Notes under the pieces: model-generated
What the model saw: the letters and a program-made list of their open reading frames with translations, nothing else
The model's database searches: none
What the model was told of the DNA's origin: nothing
Made by a program: the position numbers and the translations under genes
Assembly: GCA_028285265.1 (NCBI GenBank)
Contig: JANQPX010000030.1
Coordinates: 310,001-374,000 of the forward strand
Source of the DNA: Geminicoccaceae bacterium
Lineage (GTDB): Bacteria > Pseudomonadota > Alphaproteobacteria > Geminicoccales > Geminicoccaceae
Reading direction: 5' to 3'
DNA: 64,000 bases
Part shown: in pieces, positions 43,421 to 54,063 of the stretch
Position numbering within the stretch: position 1 is the first letter of the stretch
Layout: the number at the start of each line of letters is the position of its first letter

Positions 43421-45049
43421 ATGAGCGAACGCCTCTATCTCTATGACACAACCTTGCGCGACGGCGCGCAAATGGAAGGTGTCGATTTTACGGCGGCTGA
43501 TAAGGTCGCCATCACCGCAATGCTGGATCGGTTGGGCATCGACTATATTGAGGGTGGCTGGCCCGGCGCTAATCCCACCGATGATGCCTTTTTCCAGAGT
43601 CCGCCAGCACTCGAGCGCGCCAAACTTTGCGCCTTCGGGATGACTCGGAGAGCGGGGAGGAGTGCTGCGAACGATCCGGTGCTCGCGCCTCTTTTCCAGG
43701 CGAAGGCGGATGTCATCACACTGGTCGGCAAGACCTCTTCTGGCCAGGTAGAAAAGGCGCTTGGTGCATCCCTCGACGAAAATCTCAAGATGATCGCGGA
43801 CAGTCTCGTCGAGGCGGGCAAGCGTGCCTCCGAGGTGATGCTCGACGCTGAACACTTTTTCGACGGATTCGCTGCCGATCCCGATTATGCGCTTTCCTGC
43901 CTTGAAGCGGCGATGGAAGCGGGGGCCGATTGGGTTGTGCTCTGCGATACCAATGGTGGTCGACTTCCGCACGAGATTGCTCAGGCGGTGGAGAAGGCGC
44001 AGCAGGTCGTGCCGGCCAACAAGCTTGGTATCCATACGCACAACGACACTGAAAATGCCATCGCTAATACACTGGCTGCTGTTCAAGCCGGCGCTCGCCA
44101 AGTGCAAGGCACGTTGAACGGTTTGGGTGAACGATGTGGCAATGCCAATCTGGTGACGCTATTACCGACTCTGGTCCTCAAGATGGGCATGGAGACCGGC
44201 GTGAGTGAAGATGCGCTCGTCCAGCTCACCGAGATCTCGCGTTCATTGGATGAGCGACTGAACCGTCATCCCAATCACCACGCTGCCTATGTCGGCGCCA
44301 ACGCCTTTACGCACAAAGCGGGCCTTCATGCGTCAGCCGTGGCCAAAGACCCTAGCTTTTATGAGCATATCGTCCCTGAGAAAGTCGGCAATCGTCGGAC
44401 GATCCTTGTCTCAAATCAGGCTGGGCGCTCGAACCTTATGGTGCGGTTGGCCGATGTCGGCCTCGATAGCGCTGTGACTGACGACCAGGTCCGCGACCTC
44501 CTCGGCGTGATCAAGGAGCGGGAGGCAAACGGCTATGCTTATGAAGGGGCCGATGCCAGCTTCGAGCTTCTGGCACGCCGAAGCTTTGGCGAAGTTGGCG
44601 AATATTTTCGTTTGATCAGCTTCCGTATCATCGATGAGCGCCGCTTCAATGCGAAGAATGAGCTCGTGACCATGTCCGAGGCGACGATCAAGGTGGAAGT
44701 ACAAGGCCAAACACGCATGATCGTCGCCGAGGGAAATGGCCCCGTCAATGCGCTCGATTCCGCCCTTCGCCAAGCGTTGTCTCCAGCTTTTCCTGGGTTG
44801 GAAGCGATGCACCTCGCCGATTACAAGGTGCGGATTTTGACGCCGGATGCTGGCACTGCCGCAGTCACACGCGTCATCATCGAAAGTGTCGATGATCAAG
44901 GACAGCGCTGGTCGACTGTCGGCGTCTCAACCAATGTCATTGATGCGTCTTACAACGCGCTCCATGACGCCATCACATATAAGCTCTTTGCTGATGGCGA
45001 GGCGGCGACCAGTCGGCAACAGAGCGGCGTCACGGCGCTTATACGGTAG
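43421..45049 (+). CDS. cimA: (R)-citramalate synthase
   Basis: Acetyl-CoA plus pyruvate to citramalate, the threonine-independent route to isoleucine. 542 residues. HMGL-type TIM barrel starting YLYDTTLRDGAQMEGVDFT with LGIDYIEGGWPG, CDTNGGRLPHEIAQ, LGIHTHNDTENAIAN (His-Asn metal ligands) and QGTLNGLGERCGNANL, then the LeuA allosteric dimer domain (residues about 390-520). The GGWPGANPTD signature separates cimA-type from leuA. Followed by a methyltransferase gene after a 5-base gap. Confidence 0.95.
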   Translation: MSERLYLYDTTLRDGAQMEGVDFTAADKVAITAMLDRLGIDYIEGGWPGANPTDDAFFQSPPALERAKLCAFGMTRRAGRSAANDPVLAPLFQAKADVITLVGKTSSGQVEKALGASLDENLKMIADSLVEAGKRASEVMLDAEHFFDGFAADPDYALSCLEAAMEAGADWVVLCDTNGGRLPHEIAQAVEKAQQVVPANKLGIHTHNDTENAIANTLAAVQAGARQVQGTLNGLGERCGNANLVTLLPTLVLKMGMETGVSEDALVQLTEISRSLDERLNRHPNHHAAYVGANAFTHKAGLHASAVAKDPSFYEHIVPEKVGNRRTILVSNQAGRSNLMVRLADVGLDSAVTDDQVRDLLGVIKEREANGYAYEGADASFELLARRSFGEVGEYFRLISFRIIDERRFNAKNELVTMSEATIKVEVQGQTRMIVAEGNGPVNALDSALRQALSPAFPGLEAMHLADYKVRILTPDAGTAAVTRVIIESVDDQGQRWSTVGVSTNVIDASYNALHDAITYKLFADGEAATSRQQSGVTALIR

Positions 45050-45054
45050 GCGCG

Positions 45055-45834
45055 ATGTCTGAAGGTGAGGGATATAGGTCGGCTTCGATCGAGGGGCTTC
45101 CATCGGCGCCGGTGGTGATTCTCGTGGGCACGCAGCTTGGCGAGAACATTGGCACCACGGCACGTGCCATGTTGAACTTCGGGCTTCATGATCTCCGCCT
45201 TGTGCGACCAAAATGCGGTTGGCCGAGCATTAAGGCGTTGAAGGCTTGCTCTGGTGCCACCGAGGTGCTGAATGCGGCAAGGCTTTATGACAGTGTCGAG
45301 GAGGCAAGCGCTGATCTCCGTCTTGTTCTCGCGACGACCGCCAGGGCTCGTGATCTTCCAAAGCCAGTTGTCACCGCGCGTGAAGCCGGACCAAAACTTC
45401 GCGAAGGCATGGCGAGTGGCCATGCCGTCGGCGTTCTTTTCGGTCCTGAACGCACGGGCCTGAGTAATGACGATCTCATCTATGCGGACGCCGTTCTTAC
45501 CGTACCACTGAACCCCGGCTATAGTTCGCTCAACCTCGCTCAGGCTGTATTGCTGATTGCTTATGAGTGGTTTCAAGCAGGCGAGCCTGACCGACCGATG
45601 CCCAGTCGTCTTACGGATCGCCGGCCAGCGACCAAAGGTGAACTCGCCGGTCTGCTCGATCATGTCATCGGGGAACTTGATCAGACAGAATTTTTCAAGA
45701 CGCCCGAGCGCCGGCAAAGCATGTTGAAGAGCATCAAGATCGTGATCGAGCGGGCGCGCCTGCGCGAACCCGACATCCATTTGCTGCGTGGGATGATCAA
45801 GGCGCTGGCTCGTCGGCGCCAGCGTTCGAGCTAG
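45055..45834 (+). CDS. TrmJ-type RNA 2'-O-methyltransferase
   Basis: SPOUT methyltransferase of the TrmH/TrmJ group, 259 residues. Knot motifs: VGTQLGENIGTTARAMLNFG, GVLFGPERTGLSNDDLIYAD and VPLNPGYSSLNLAQAVLLIA. TrmJ 2'-O-methylates position 32 of tRNAs. C-terminal helical extension (about 175-258) as in TrmJ. Starts six bases after cimA stop, so co-transcribed. Confidence 0.93.
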   Translation: MSEGEGYRSASIEGLPSAPVVILVGTQLGENIGTTARAMLNFGLHDLRLVRPKCGWPSIKALKACSGATEVLNAARLYDSVEEASADLRLVLATTARARDLPKPVVTAREAGPKLREGMASGHAVGVLFGPERTGLSNDDLIYADAVLTVPLNPGYSSLNLAQAVLLIAYEWFQAGEPDRPMPSRLTDRRPATKGELAGLLDHVIGELDQTEFFKTPERRQSMLKSIKIVIERARLREPDIHLLRGMIKALARRRQRSS

Positions 45835-45993
45835 CCTGCCGCGTCTTTTCTTATCATCGCTAACCCTTCGTTAACCCTGGAGCGTCATGATGTCGGCGTG
45901 CCCGCGGATGCATGGGCAGGTGGACGAGGAAGGCTTGATGCAGCTGAGTGACGGGACGGTGCCGGCGATGAGGGGCGGTGAGGAAGACCAATC

Positions 45994-47898
45994 ATGACCC
46001 ATCGGCGCAGCTGGGCAGATCTGCGCAACCGGATAAAGCGCCAGCGAGTAGACCCAGAACCGGACGTCAATGAGCCTGAAGACGGACAACAGCTGGACGA
46101 CATCACGCCTCTGATATCCGATCATGAGGGTAGGCCTGCGCCGACGGTTCCTCAAACCATGCCGATGCCGATATCGCCGCAGAAACCAGAGGAAGCCTTA
46201 GAGACGGTGGCAGCCGCGACGCCATCACCAACCCAACCGACTGAGCCTGAGAATGCCTCTCCGCCGGTGCCTGCCGATGTGGAAACCGAGGAACGGGCTG
46301 ATCAGCTCGATCGTGACTCGGAACATCGGTTACTCGGACATGTGATCTCGGTTGCCGGATCAATTGTTTGGGGGCTGTTCGAACCTGGTTCGAACCATCC
46401 GGTCGAAATTGGCACGATCGTTCGATTGCAAAGCAATGCAGGTCGAAGCTTTGGCATTGTGACCAGTCTCAAGCGGGATGGCCGTCGCGCACAAGATGAT
46501 CATCGTTTGGTCGAAGTGCGGATGCTTGGGGAAATTCTCGATCGTTCGCGACTCTTTCAATGTGGTGTTTCGCAACATCCTGCGCTTGACAGCCCCATCT
46601 ATCTGGCGGAGCGGTCCGAGCTATCATTGATCTACCGACAACCGAATGCCTCGACCGTCAGGCTTGGTACCCTGCGCCAGGCAGACGGACTGCCGGCCTA
46701 TGCCGTGACCGATCAGCTCCTCGGCAAGCATTTCGCGGTTCTTGGCACGACAGGAGCCGGCAAGAGTTGTGCCGTGACCGTGATTTTGAAGGCTATTCTT
46801 GATGCCAATCCATTTGGTCATATCATCATGCTCGATCCCCACAACGAGTATGGCAGGGCCTTCGGCTCAGCGGCGGAGCTGCTCAACCCGCAAACGCTGA
46901 AGTTGCCGTATTGGCTCTTGAACTTTGAGGAGATCTCGGAAGTTCTCGTGAACAAGGATTCGGCTGAAAGCGCCTACGTCGAAGCAGCGATCCTACGAGA
47001 CGCAGTGCTCCGCGCCCGAAAGCACGCTTATGGTCTGGACCGGGACAGTGATCACATCACCGTTGATACGCCGACTCCCTACCGCATGTCCGATCTCGTC
47101 GGAATCATCAAAGAAGAGATGGGGGCCTTCAACCGCTCTGAACAGGTTGCTTCCTATCAGCATTTGATTGCGCGGATCGAGCGAGTGGCCGCCGACCGAC
47201 GCTTTAGCTTCATGTTTTCGAGCTTCATGGTTCAGGACAATATGAGTCAAGTCTTGGCCTCGATTTTACGCATCCCGGTCAATGACAAGCCGGTCACGAT
47301 CATTGATCTTTCGGGCATGCCGTCAGAAATCGTCGATGTTGTTGTTTCGGTGCTTTGCCGCTTGATCTTCGAGTTCGCCCTTTGGACTGACCGCAGCAAA
47401 GCGCCGCCGATCCTGTTGGTTTGTGAAGAGGCCCATCGCTATGTCCCGAGAGATGACGAAGACGCCTTCGCTCCGACGAAGCGATCGATTTCCAGGATCG
47501 CCAAGGAGGGGCGCAAATATGGCCTTTCACTCGGGCTCGTAACTCAACGTCCCGCCGAGCTTTCCGTGAGCAGCCTCTCCCAATGCAATACAATTTTTGC
47601 CTTGCGAATGGGTAATGAGCACGATCTGAAATTCGTGCAACACGCCATTCCCGATGGCTCGAGATGGCTAACTGAGACCATGCCGTCTCTCAATACCAGA
47701 GAAGCGGTTGTCATCGGTGCTGGGGTCTCCGTGCCGATGCACATTCGATTTGATGAGCTGTCACCCGAGGATCGTCCGGCCAGCACCACGCCGCCTTTCT
47801 CGAGTGTCTGGCAACAGGAGCAGGACGTTGCGGGGCTGATTGATCTAACGATCCATCGCTGGCGACATCAGATGCGTGATGATCCCGATGGGCAATGA
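45994..47898 (+). CDS. HerA-like ATPase (DUF87)
   Basis: 634 residues. A polar, Pro/Glu-rich N-terminus (about 1-105) precedes a HAS-barrel-like region (LLGHVISVAGSIVWGLFEP) and the HerA/FtsK ATPase core: Walker A LGTTGAGKSCAVTVI near residue 251, MLDPHNEYGRAFG, Walker B ILLVCEEAHRYVP near 474, sensor region RKYGLSLGLVTQRPAELS and the C-terminal brace. HerA hexamers work with NurA nuclease in archaea and in bacterial DNA ends or defence; no NurA or other nuclease adjoins it. GAGGAA is about ten bases before the ATG. Role undetermined. Confidence 0.9.
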   Translation: MTHRRSWADLRNRIKRQRVDPEPDVNEPEDGQQLDDITPLISDHEGRPAPTVPQTMPMPISPQKPEEALETVAAATPSPTQPTEPENASPPVPADVETEERADQLDRDSEHRLLGHVISVAGSIVWGLFEPGSNHPVEIGTIVRLQSNAGRSFGIVTSLKRDGRRAQDDHRLVEVRMLGEILDRSRLFQCGVSQHPALDSPIYLAERSELSLIYRQPNASTVRLGTLRQADGLPAYAVTDQLLGKHFAVLGTTGAGKSCAVTVILKAILDANPFGHIIMLDPHNEYGRAFGSAAELLNPQTLKLPYWLLNFEEISEVLVNKDSAESAYVEAAILRDAVLRARKHAYGLDRDSDHITVDTPTPYRMSDLVGIIKEEMGAFNRSEQVASYQHLIARIERVAADRRFSFMFSSFMVQDNMSQVLASILRIPVNDKPVTIIDLSGMPSEIVDVVVSVLCRLIFEFALWTDRSKAPPILLVCEEAHRYVPRDDEDAFAPTKRSISRIAKEGRKYGLSLGLVTQRPAELSVSSLSQCNTIFALRMGNEHDLKFVQHAIPDGSRWLTETMPSLNTREAVVIGAGVSVPMHIRFDELSPEDRPASTTPPFSSVWQQEQDVAGLIDLTIHRWRHQMRDDPDGQ

Positions 47899-47965
47899 GG
47901 AGCGATGTAAGAGAGCGTGACGGGCAATGAGCCCAGTTTTCTTTGCCTTTTTGTGTCGAATTGCT

Positions 47966-47993
47966 TTGACAAAACGGTCCTGCTGTCTATAAA
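47966..47993 (+). promoter_or_regulatory. Candidate rpsD promoter
   Basis: TTGACA (47966-47971), 16-base spacer, TATAAA (47988-47993). The transcript would begin near 48000 and give a leader of about 60 bases before rpsD. Confidence 0.7.
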
Positions 47994-48062
47994 CGACCAA
48001 TGTTGAGCGGCATGTGCAGCGTGCCGCGGGTCTTGTCGTTGTCTCAAATTGATCAGGTCAGC

Positions 48063-48677
48063 ATGTCCAAGCGCCTTGCAGCGAAGAATAAGATTTGTCG
48101 TCGGCTCGGAGTGAATCTCTGGGGTCGCGCGAAGAATCCGATCATCAAAAAAGACTATCCGCCCGGCGAGCATGGCTCGAAGCGTCGTAAGGTTTCGGAT
48201 TATGGCGCTCAGCTAGCGGCTAAGCAGAAGCTTAAGGGCTATTACGGCAATATTACTGAAAAGCAGTTTCGCCGTGTCTATCAGGAAGCCTCAAGGCGCC
48301 GTGGTGATACCGCCGAGAACATGATCGGCCTGCTTGAGCAGCGCCTCGATATGGTCATTTTCCGACTCAACTTCGTTCCGACGGTTTTTGCCGCCCGTCA
48401 GTTCGTCAACCATGGACATGTTTTGGTCAATGGTCGTCGAGTGACGATTGCGAGCTACGTCGTCCGAGAGGGCGATGTCATCGAAGTTCGAGAGAAATCC
48501 AAGACCATGGAATTGGTTCTTGGTACGGTGCAGCAGCCGGAGCGAGATGTCCCGGACTATTTGACCGCTGACTTCAAGGCGCTGAAGGGAACCTTCGTCC
48601 GCGTTCCCAAACTTGCTGACGTCCCCTATCCAGTGCAGATGGAGCCGAACCTCGTCATCGAGTATTACTCGCGCTAA
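48063..48677 (+). CDS. rpsD: 30S ribosomal protein S4
   Basis: Primary 16S rRNA-binding and mRNA-entry protein. 204 residues starting [18 protein letters not shown], with the S4 domain [32 protein letters not shown] motif (positions about 95-115) and a canonical end VIEYYSR. ATG 48063 is chosen over 48000 because the family always starts with this sequence and the promoter lies at 47966-47993. It stands alone, outside the alpha operon, as in other alphaproteobacteria. Confidence 0.98.
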   Translation: MSKRLAAKNKICRRLGVNLWGRAKNPIIKKDYPPGEHGSKRRKVSDYGAQLAAKQKLKGYYGNITEKQFRRVYQEASRRRGDTAENMIGLLEQRLDMVIFRLNFVPTVFAARQFVNHGHVLVNGRRVTIASYVVREGDVIEVREKSKTMELVLGTVQQPERDVPDYLTADFKALKGTFVRVPKLADVPYPVQMEPNLVIEYYSR

Positions 48678-49187
48678 ATCGCCGCGATAGAGACGTGAAG
48701 ATAAGAGACGCGGTTGCTGCCGCGTCTTTTTTCGTTGGTTCGTAAGCGGTGGTTTGATGTGACTCGTCTCCGAGCAATGAATTGCCTGTTGCTGCCAGAA
48801 TCGCGGGAGAACGTCCCTAAAGCGGTTATCGCCTTAGGATTCCCGCATCGAGCCAGCCGCTGATGGGCTTCCAATGTCGTCTGCATGACAAGCAAGCCGA
48901 ATGGCCCAACCAACGTTAATCGGTTCCTGCTAGCTGAGCGAACAGAGAATTGCCATGCAGAAGGCTTCGGCATGAACGCGAACGCGGACGCCGTCAGAGA
49001 TCAACGTCATCATTCATCTTGCCGCTACGTGGCCGATAAGCCGACGATGCGTTTTGCGATCAAGCTCGTACTCGGCTGGTCCTCGTCACACCGCGCTTGG
49101 CGTCGAACGGGTCAAGGGCACGATGAGGTGCCGTCCTATACGAGCTGCGAGACGTGCCCGCCAGAACACGCAATGTGACTCAGGGGG
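48678..49187. other. Gap after rpsD
   Basis: Besides the terminator, no feature I can support. An open frame at 48885-49178 lacks a ribosome site and recognisable content. Confidence 0.45.
48706..48732 (+). terminator. Rho-independent terminator of rpsD
   Basis: Eight-base stem AGACGCGG/CCGCGTCT (48706-48713, 48720-48727), six-base loop, followed by T residues to 48732; about 30 bases after the rpsD stop. Confidence 0.88.
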
Positions 49188-49532
49188 TCAGGCTGCTGCC
49201 TGCGTTTCGATCCCTTTGTCCTTCAAGAGTTGGGCTAACTCACCGGACTGATACATCTCTCGCACAATATCGCAGCCACCGATGAATTCGCCTTTGACGT
49301 AGAGCTGCGGAATTGTCGGCCAGTGGCTGTATTCCTTGATGCCTTGGCGCAGATCATCGTCAGACAGGACATCGAACGCTTTGAACTTCACACCCAGCAG
49401 CGAAAGTGCCTGGACGACCTGTGCGGAGAAGCCGCATTGAGGAAACACAGGCGTGCCCTTCATGAAGAGAACAACGGGATTAGCATTCACGTCTTCTTCG
49501 ATCTTCGCAAAAACCGGGTTCGCGTCGTTCAT
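49188..49532 (-). CDS. grxD: Monothiol glutaredoxin (Grx4/GrxD type)
   Basis: 114 residues. CGFS active site in GTPVFPQCGFSAQVVQAL marks the monothiol class that carries [2Fe-2S] clusters with a BolA partner. WPTIPQLYVKGEFIGGCDI is the glutathione-binding part. Last gene of the purine/bolA cluster, 63 bases after bolA. This bolA-grx order is a common alphaproteobacterial arrangement and points to Fe-S/iron homeostasis. Confidence 0.94.
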   Translation of the reverse strand: MNDANPVFAKIEEDVNANPVVLFMKGTPVFPQCGFSAQVVQALSLLGVKFKAFDVLSDDDLRQGIKEYSHWPTIPQLYVKGEFIGGCDIVREMYQSGELAQLLKDKGIETQAAA

Positions 49533-49595
49533 GACGGACTATCTCCCTCTTCGACCGTAGACCTGACGGTCCTGTTTCCTTGGTGTGCCCGACTG

Positions 49596-49829
49596 TTATT
49601 TGGGCGCTTCTGTCGTGAGTGCAAGGGCGTGTAACTCACCACCCATGCGACCACCTAGCGCCTGATAGACCAATTGATGTTGCTGAACTCTCGACTTTCC
49701 CTCAAACGCTGGGGCGATGACTTTGGCATGATAGTGATTGCCGTCACCAGCGAGATCATCGATCACCACATCAGCGCCTGGCAGCGCTTCGACGATCAAT
49801 GTCTTGATCTCTTCAGCTGTCATCGCCAT
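49596..49829 (-). CDS. BolA family protein
   Basis: 77 residues, BolA/IbaG fold. Motifs: IKTLIVEALPGADVVIDDLA, GNHYHAKVIAPAFEGKSRVQ (conserved His ligand in HYHAKV) and HQLVYQALGGRMGGELHALA. Partners with the monothiol glutaredoxin encoded next. 26 bases after purL stop. Confidence 0.93.
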   Translation of the reverse strand: MAMTAEEIKTLIVEALPGADVVIDDLAGDGNHYHAKVIAPAFEGKSRVQQHQLVYQALGGRMGGELHALALTTEAPK

Positions 49830-49855
49830 CGCGTCGTCACCATCCCTTCAACACC

Positions 49856-52066
49856 TTAGTCTTGCGCTGTCATAAAGCTTGGAAGCCAGCTCTCATATTT
49901 TTCTGCCAGCTTGTTCAAGCATATGACATCGCAACCCTTGAGCGTCAATGATTGGCCGCCCGTTCGGCCAATAGCACGCGCGACAACACCCGCGCTCGCG
50001 GCCTGGTCGAGAACAGTGGTCAGACGTTCTGCTTCCACGGCAAGCAAGTAGCGGCTTTGATCCTCGCCGAAAAGCCAGCCAATGCTGGACCCTGCGCCCT
50101 CAGGCAGGTCAAGTGTCGCACCGATCCTCGACGCGATCGCCATTTCCGCAAGCGCTACCAACATGCCGCCATCAGCAATGTCATGACAGGCAACGACCTC
50201 ACCTTGTTGGATGAGCTGCCGTACCAAATCACCATTTCGCCGCTCGATGGCGAGCTCTACTGGAGGCGGAGCCCCCTCATCACGACCACAGATTTCGCGA
50301 AGATAGAGCGAGCCTCCAAGCCAACCATGGCTCTCGCCAATCATGACTAGCGACAGATCCTCGCGATCATAAGCCATGGAGACGCTCGTTTCGAGATCGT
50401 CGAGCAGACCGACGCCGCCAATCGTCGGTGTTGGCAGGATCGCTTGTCCATCGGTCTCATTGTAAAGCGAGACGTTGCCGGAAACGATGGGGAAGTCGAG
50501 CGCTGCGCAAGCCTCGCCAATCCCTTGTAGGCAGCCGACGAACTGGCCCATGATGCCAGGATTTTCGGGATTACCGAAGTTCAGGCAATCCGTCACGCCA
50601 AGAGGCCGGGCGCCTACCGCTGTAAGGTTACGCCAGGCTTCCGCAACGGCCTGCCGTCCTCCTTGAACTGGATCGGCTTGGCAATAGCGTGGGGTGCAAT
50701 CAATGGTGAGTGCAAGACCTCGCTCACTGCCATGAAGCCGGATAACCGCGGCGTCGCCGCCTGGACGCTGGACCGTATCCGCCATCACCATGTGGTCGTA
50801 CTGTTCGTAGATCCAGCGTTTGGAGCAAAGATCCGGCGAGCTGATGAGGGCTAGCAAAGCTTGATCAAGCTCCATTGAAGATGAGACGCTTTCCGCAACG
50901 ATGGGAAGTGCGTTCGCCGTCACCTCATAAGGACGCTGGTAGACCGGGGACGCGCCGCTCACGGGCTCAATAGGTACGTCAGCAACAACGTCCCCATACC
51001 AGCGAAGGACCATCGAGCCGGTATCAGTCACTTTGCCGATGGTGGCGAAGTCCAAGTCCCACTTTTCCATAATCTGGCGGGCTGTAGCCTCTGCATCTTC
51101 GCGCAGCACCAACAACATGCGCTCCTGGCTCTCAGACAGCATGATTTCATAAGGCGTCATGCCGGTCTCGCGCATCGGTACGCAATCCAGATCCATCTCG
51201 ATACCGACACCGCCACGGGAAGCCATCTCGAACGAAGACGAGGTTAGGCCAGCCGCCCCCATATCTTGAATGGCGACGATGGCGTCCGTTTGCATTAACT
51301 CGAGACAGGCTTCGAGTAAGAGCTTCTCAGTGAATGGATCTCCGACTTGAACCGTGGGCCGTTTGGCCTCGGTCTCGTCGTTGAATTCAGCGGACGCCAT
51401 GGTTGCGCCGTGGATCCCATCCCGCCCCGTTTTGGCACCGACATAGACCACCGGATTACCCACGCCTGCGGCGCGCGCGTAAAAAATCTTGTCCTGTTCG
51501 ACAAGGCCAACACACATAGCATTGACCAAATTGTTGCCGTTGTAAGCGGGATGAAAGGTCGTCTCGCCGCCAACAGTGGGAACTCCGATGCAGTTGCCAT
51601 AGCCGCCGATGCCGGCAACCACACCATCGACCAGATGCCGGGTTTTGGGATGGTCTGGGCTGCCGAAGCGTAGGGCATTCAGAAGAGCGATGGGTCGCGC
51701 GCCCATGGTGAAGACGTCGCGCAATATCCCACCGACCCCGGTTGCCGCTCCTTGATAAGGCTCGATAAAGCTCGGGTGGTTATGGCTCTCGACTTTGAAC
51801 ACCGCAGCCATACCGTCGCCAACATCGACGATGCCAGCATTCTCACCGGGACCACAGATCACCCAGGGCGCATCGGTTGGCAGCTTCGAGAGCCAATGTT
51901 TTGAGGACTTATAGGAACAATGCTCGCTCCACATGACCGAGAATATGCCAAGCTCGACGATCGTTGGCGGTCGATTCAAGATCTGCAAGATGAGCTTGTA
52001 CTCATCTTGAGTAAGGCCATGCTCGGCGATCTGTTCCGGTGTTATGGGGTCGTTACGGAGGGTCAC
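49856..52066 (-). CDS. purL: FGAM synthase subunit PurL (small type)
   Basis: Fourth step of purine synthesis: FGAR plus glutamine to FGAM. 736 residues, the small PurL that works with separate PurS and PurQ. Motifs: [15 protein letters not shown] near the N-terminus, [35 protein letters not shown], and repeated AIR-synthase-like ATP domains with [13 protein letters not shown] in the second half. GTG start overlaps purQ's stop (GTGA). Confidence 0.97.
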   Translation of the reverse strand: MTLRNDPITPEQIAEHGLTQDEYKLILQILNRPPTIVELGIFSVMWSEHCSYKSSKHWLSKLPTDAPWVICGPGENAGIVDVGDGMAAVFKVESHNHPSFIEPYQGAATGVGGILRDVFTMGARPIALLNALRFGSPDHPKTRHLVDGVVAGIGGYGNCIGVPTVGGETTFHPAYNGNNLVNAMCVGLVEQDKIFYARAAGVGNPVVYVGAKTGRDGIHGATMASAEFNDETEAKRPTVQVGDPFTEKLLLEACLELMQTDAIVAIQDMGAAGLTSSSFEMASRGGVGIEMDLDCVPMRETGMTPYEIMLSESQERMLLVLREDAEATARQIMEKWDLDFATIGKVTDTGSMVLRWYGDVVADVPIEPVSGASPVYQRPYEVTANALPIVAESVSSSMELDQALLALISSPDLCSKRWIYEQYDHMVMADTVQRPGGDAAVIRLHGSERGLALTIDCTPRYCQADPVQGGRQAVAEAWRNLTAVGARPLGVTDCLNFGNPENPGIMGQFVGCLQGIGEACAALDFPIVSGNVSLYNETDGQAILPTPTIGGVGLLDDLETSVSMAYDREDLSLVMIGESHGWLGGSLYLREICGRDEGAPPPVELAIERRNGDLVRQLIQQGEVVACHDIADGGMLVALAEMAIASRIGATLDLPEGAGSSIGWLFGEDQSRYLLAVEAERLTTVLDQAASAGVVARAIGRTGGQSLTLKGCDVICLNKLAEKYESWLPSFMTAQD

Positions 52067-52722
52067 GAGAGCGCCTCCATCAGGGCTCGAAACATCGGCA
52101 CGCCATCGGTACCACCGGTTCTCGGATCGACAGATCGTTCGGGATGCGGCATCAGACCCAACACATTTCGTCCGGATCCGAGGACGCCAGCGATGTCATC
52201 GGTCGAGCCATTAGGATTGTCCCGATAGCGAAACGCAACGCGATCTTCGTCCTTGAGCCGCTTCAGCTCGTCCTCGTCACAGACATAGTTACCGTCGTGA
52301 TGAGCGACTGGGATACGAATAGCGCGCGCAGGGTCGTAGATGGTTGTGAAGATCGAATTGACGCTGACCACGTCGAGTTCGACTTCTTTGCAGATGAATT
52401 TGAGGCCGGCATTGGCGATGAGCGCCCCTGGCACCAAACCGGCTTCAGCGAGAAGCTGGAAGCCGTTGCAAATGCCGAGGACGGCGACGCCCGCTTCGGC
52501 GGCATGTACAACTTCGCGCATGATTGGCGCCTTCGCAGCAATCGCACCAGAGCGAAGATAATCACCGTATGAAAAACCGCCCGGAAGGACGATCAGATCG
52601 AGACGGGGAAGCTCCGGGTCGGCATGCCACAGCCGTTTGACAGAAGCGCCGGCCGCTTCGAGGGCGACCGCGACGTCGCGATCGCAGTTTGAGCCGGGAA
52701 AGGTGATGACACCTGCCTGCAC
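52063..52722 (-). CDS. purQ: FGAM synthase glutaminase subunit PurQ
   Basis: Class I glutaminase subunit of FGAM synthase, 219 residues. Starts [37 protein letters not shown], nucleophile Cys in [15 protein letters not shown], and His-Glu in MPHPERSVD. The GTG at 52722 is chosen (AAGGA eight bases upstream, and family members begin here); a longer frame to 52818 overlaps purS. Confidence 0.96.
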   Translation of the reverse strand: MQAGVITFPGSNCDRDVAVALEAAGASVKRLWHADPELPRLDLIVLPGGFSYGDYLRSGAIAAKAPIMREVVHAAEAGVAVLGICNGFQLLAEAGLVPGALIANAGLKFICKEVELDVVSVNSIFTTIYDPARAIRIPVAHHDGNYVCDEDELKRLKDEDRVAFRYRDNPNGSTDDIAGVLGSGRNVLGLMPHPERSVDPRTGGTDGVPMFRALMEALS

Positions 52723-52757
52723 GTTAAAAGTCCTTGTCGGATCGGGTTGAGCTTGGC

Positions 52758-53000
52758 TCAGGCTTCGATGGAAACGGAGTAGGTTTCGATCACAGGATTG
52801 GCCAAAAGCTTCTCGCACATCGCTTCGACTTCGACCTTAGCCGCGGTCTCGTCGGAGGCAGCGACATCGAGCTCGATCAGTTTGCCCTGACGTACCTCAC
52901 CGACACCTTCAAATCCAAGTTGGCCGAGCGCACGACCGATTGCGGCACCTTGCGGATCAAGGACGCCCTGCTTCAGTCTGATATGAACCTTTGCTTTCAT
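52758..53000 (-). CDS. purS: FGAM synthase subunit PurS
   Basis: 80-residue bridging subunit that couples PurQ ammonia to PurL. Typical sequence KAKVHIRLKQGVLDPQGAAIG, LGFEGVGEVRQGKLIELD and EMCEKLLANPVIETYSV-like end (MCEKLLANPVIETYSVSI). Between purC and purQ, same strand. Confidence 0.95.
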   Translation of the reverse strand: MKAKVHIRLKQGVLDPQGAAIGRALGQLGFEGVGEVRQGKLIELDVAASDETAAKVEVEAMCEKLLANPVIETYSVSIEA

Positions 53001-53055
53001 GATTCCTCAATCTTCCGCTCGCTTGTCAAAACCAAGGGGTGGTCGGTTGCCGACA

Positions 53056-53832
53056 TCATTGGACCGCCTCTGGACCTTTGAGGTCGCGGGGACCTGCATC
53101 GGGTAAAATACCCAGTCGACGGGCGACCTCTTGATATCCTTCTTCAACTCGGCCGAGGTCCCGCCGAAAGCGGTCCTTGTCCAATTTTTCATTGGTGAGC
53201 ACGTCCCAAAGACGACAGCTGTCCGGACTGATTTCATCGGCAAGGATGATCTGCATCTCGTCCTCGTCCCAATGGCGACCAAATTCAACTTTGAAGTCGA
53301 TAAGACGAAGCCCGGCACCCATAAAAAGACCAGAGAGATAATCGTTGATTCGCAGGGCTAGATTGAGCATCTCGTCGATTTCCTGATACGAGGCCCAAGC
53401 GAAAGCAGCGATATGCTCCTCCGTGACCAGAGGATCTTCAAGCTCGTCGGATTTGTAATAATATTCGACGATAGATCGGGGGAGCGCTTCGCCTTCCTCG
53501 ATGCCGAAGCGCTTTGCAAGCGAGCCTGCGACCACATTCCGAATCACCACTTCGATCGGAATAATCTCCACTTCCCGGACCAATTGTTCGCGCATATTGA
53601 GGCGACGAACGAAGTGAGTTGGAATGCCGATCGAAGCCAGCCGCTCCATCAGAAATTCAGAAATGCGGTTGTTCAGGACGCCTTTTCCGGTGATCACGCC
53701 CTGTTTCTGATTGTTGAAGGCCGTCGCATCGTCTTTGAAATACTGAATAAGTGTGCCGGGCTCCGGGCCTTCGAACAGCACTTTGGCCTTGCCTTCATAA
53801 ACCTTGCGACGACGGGTTGAATCGCGTGACAT
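53056..53832 (-). CDS. purC: SAICAR synthetase PurC
   Basis: Ligates aspartate to CAIR in purine synthesis, 258 residues. Family motifs: [12 protein letters not shown] at the N-terminus, [56 protein letters not shown] and [13 protein letters not shown]. First gene of the purC-purS-purQ-purL-bolA-grx run, which spans 49188-53832 with gaps of 55 bases or less between the purine genes. Confidence 0.96.
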   Translation of the reverse strand: MSRDSTRRRKVYEGKAKVLFEGPEPGTLIQYFKDDATAFNNQKQGVITGKGVLNNRISEFLMERLASIGIPTHFVRRLNMREQLVREVEIIPIEVVIRNVVAGSLAKRFGIEEGEALPRSIVEYYYKSDELEDPLVTEEHIAAFAWASYQEIDEMLNLALRINDYLSGLFMGAGLRLIDFKVEFGRHWDEDEMQIILADEISPDSCRLWDVLTNEKLDKDRFRRDLGRVEEGYQEVARRLGILPDAGPRDLKGPEAVQ

Positions 53833-54063
53833 CTAGGCTTTCCCAAGCGCGTGGCATCAGGCCGACGCCAAGGCGATCGGCTGCGCGCCGTCTATAGCGC
53901 AGCGGCGGAGCGAACACAACAAAACGCGTCAAAAGCGATTAGTCATGACTGGGTTTCGCGCAGGCGGTCGCGAGTAATGGGTGATTCTTGTCACTTTCGA
54001 TCTTATGGTTGCACGTCCGATCATTCCCAATCGCTGAACAGACGGCCCGGTAATCGCACCACC

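Noticed and set aside
48885..49178. 97-residue frame between rpsD and the glutaredoxin gene
   Set aside because: No ribosome site and no family resemblance; the composition looks random.
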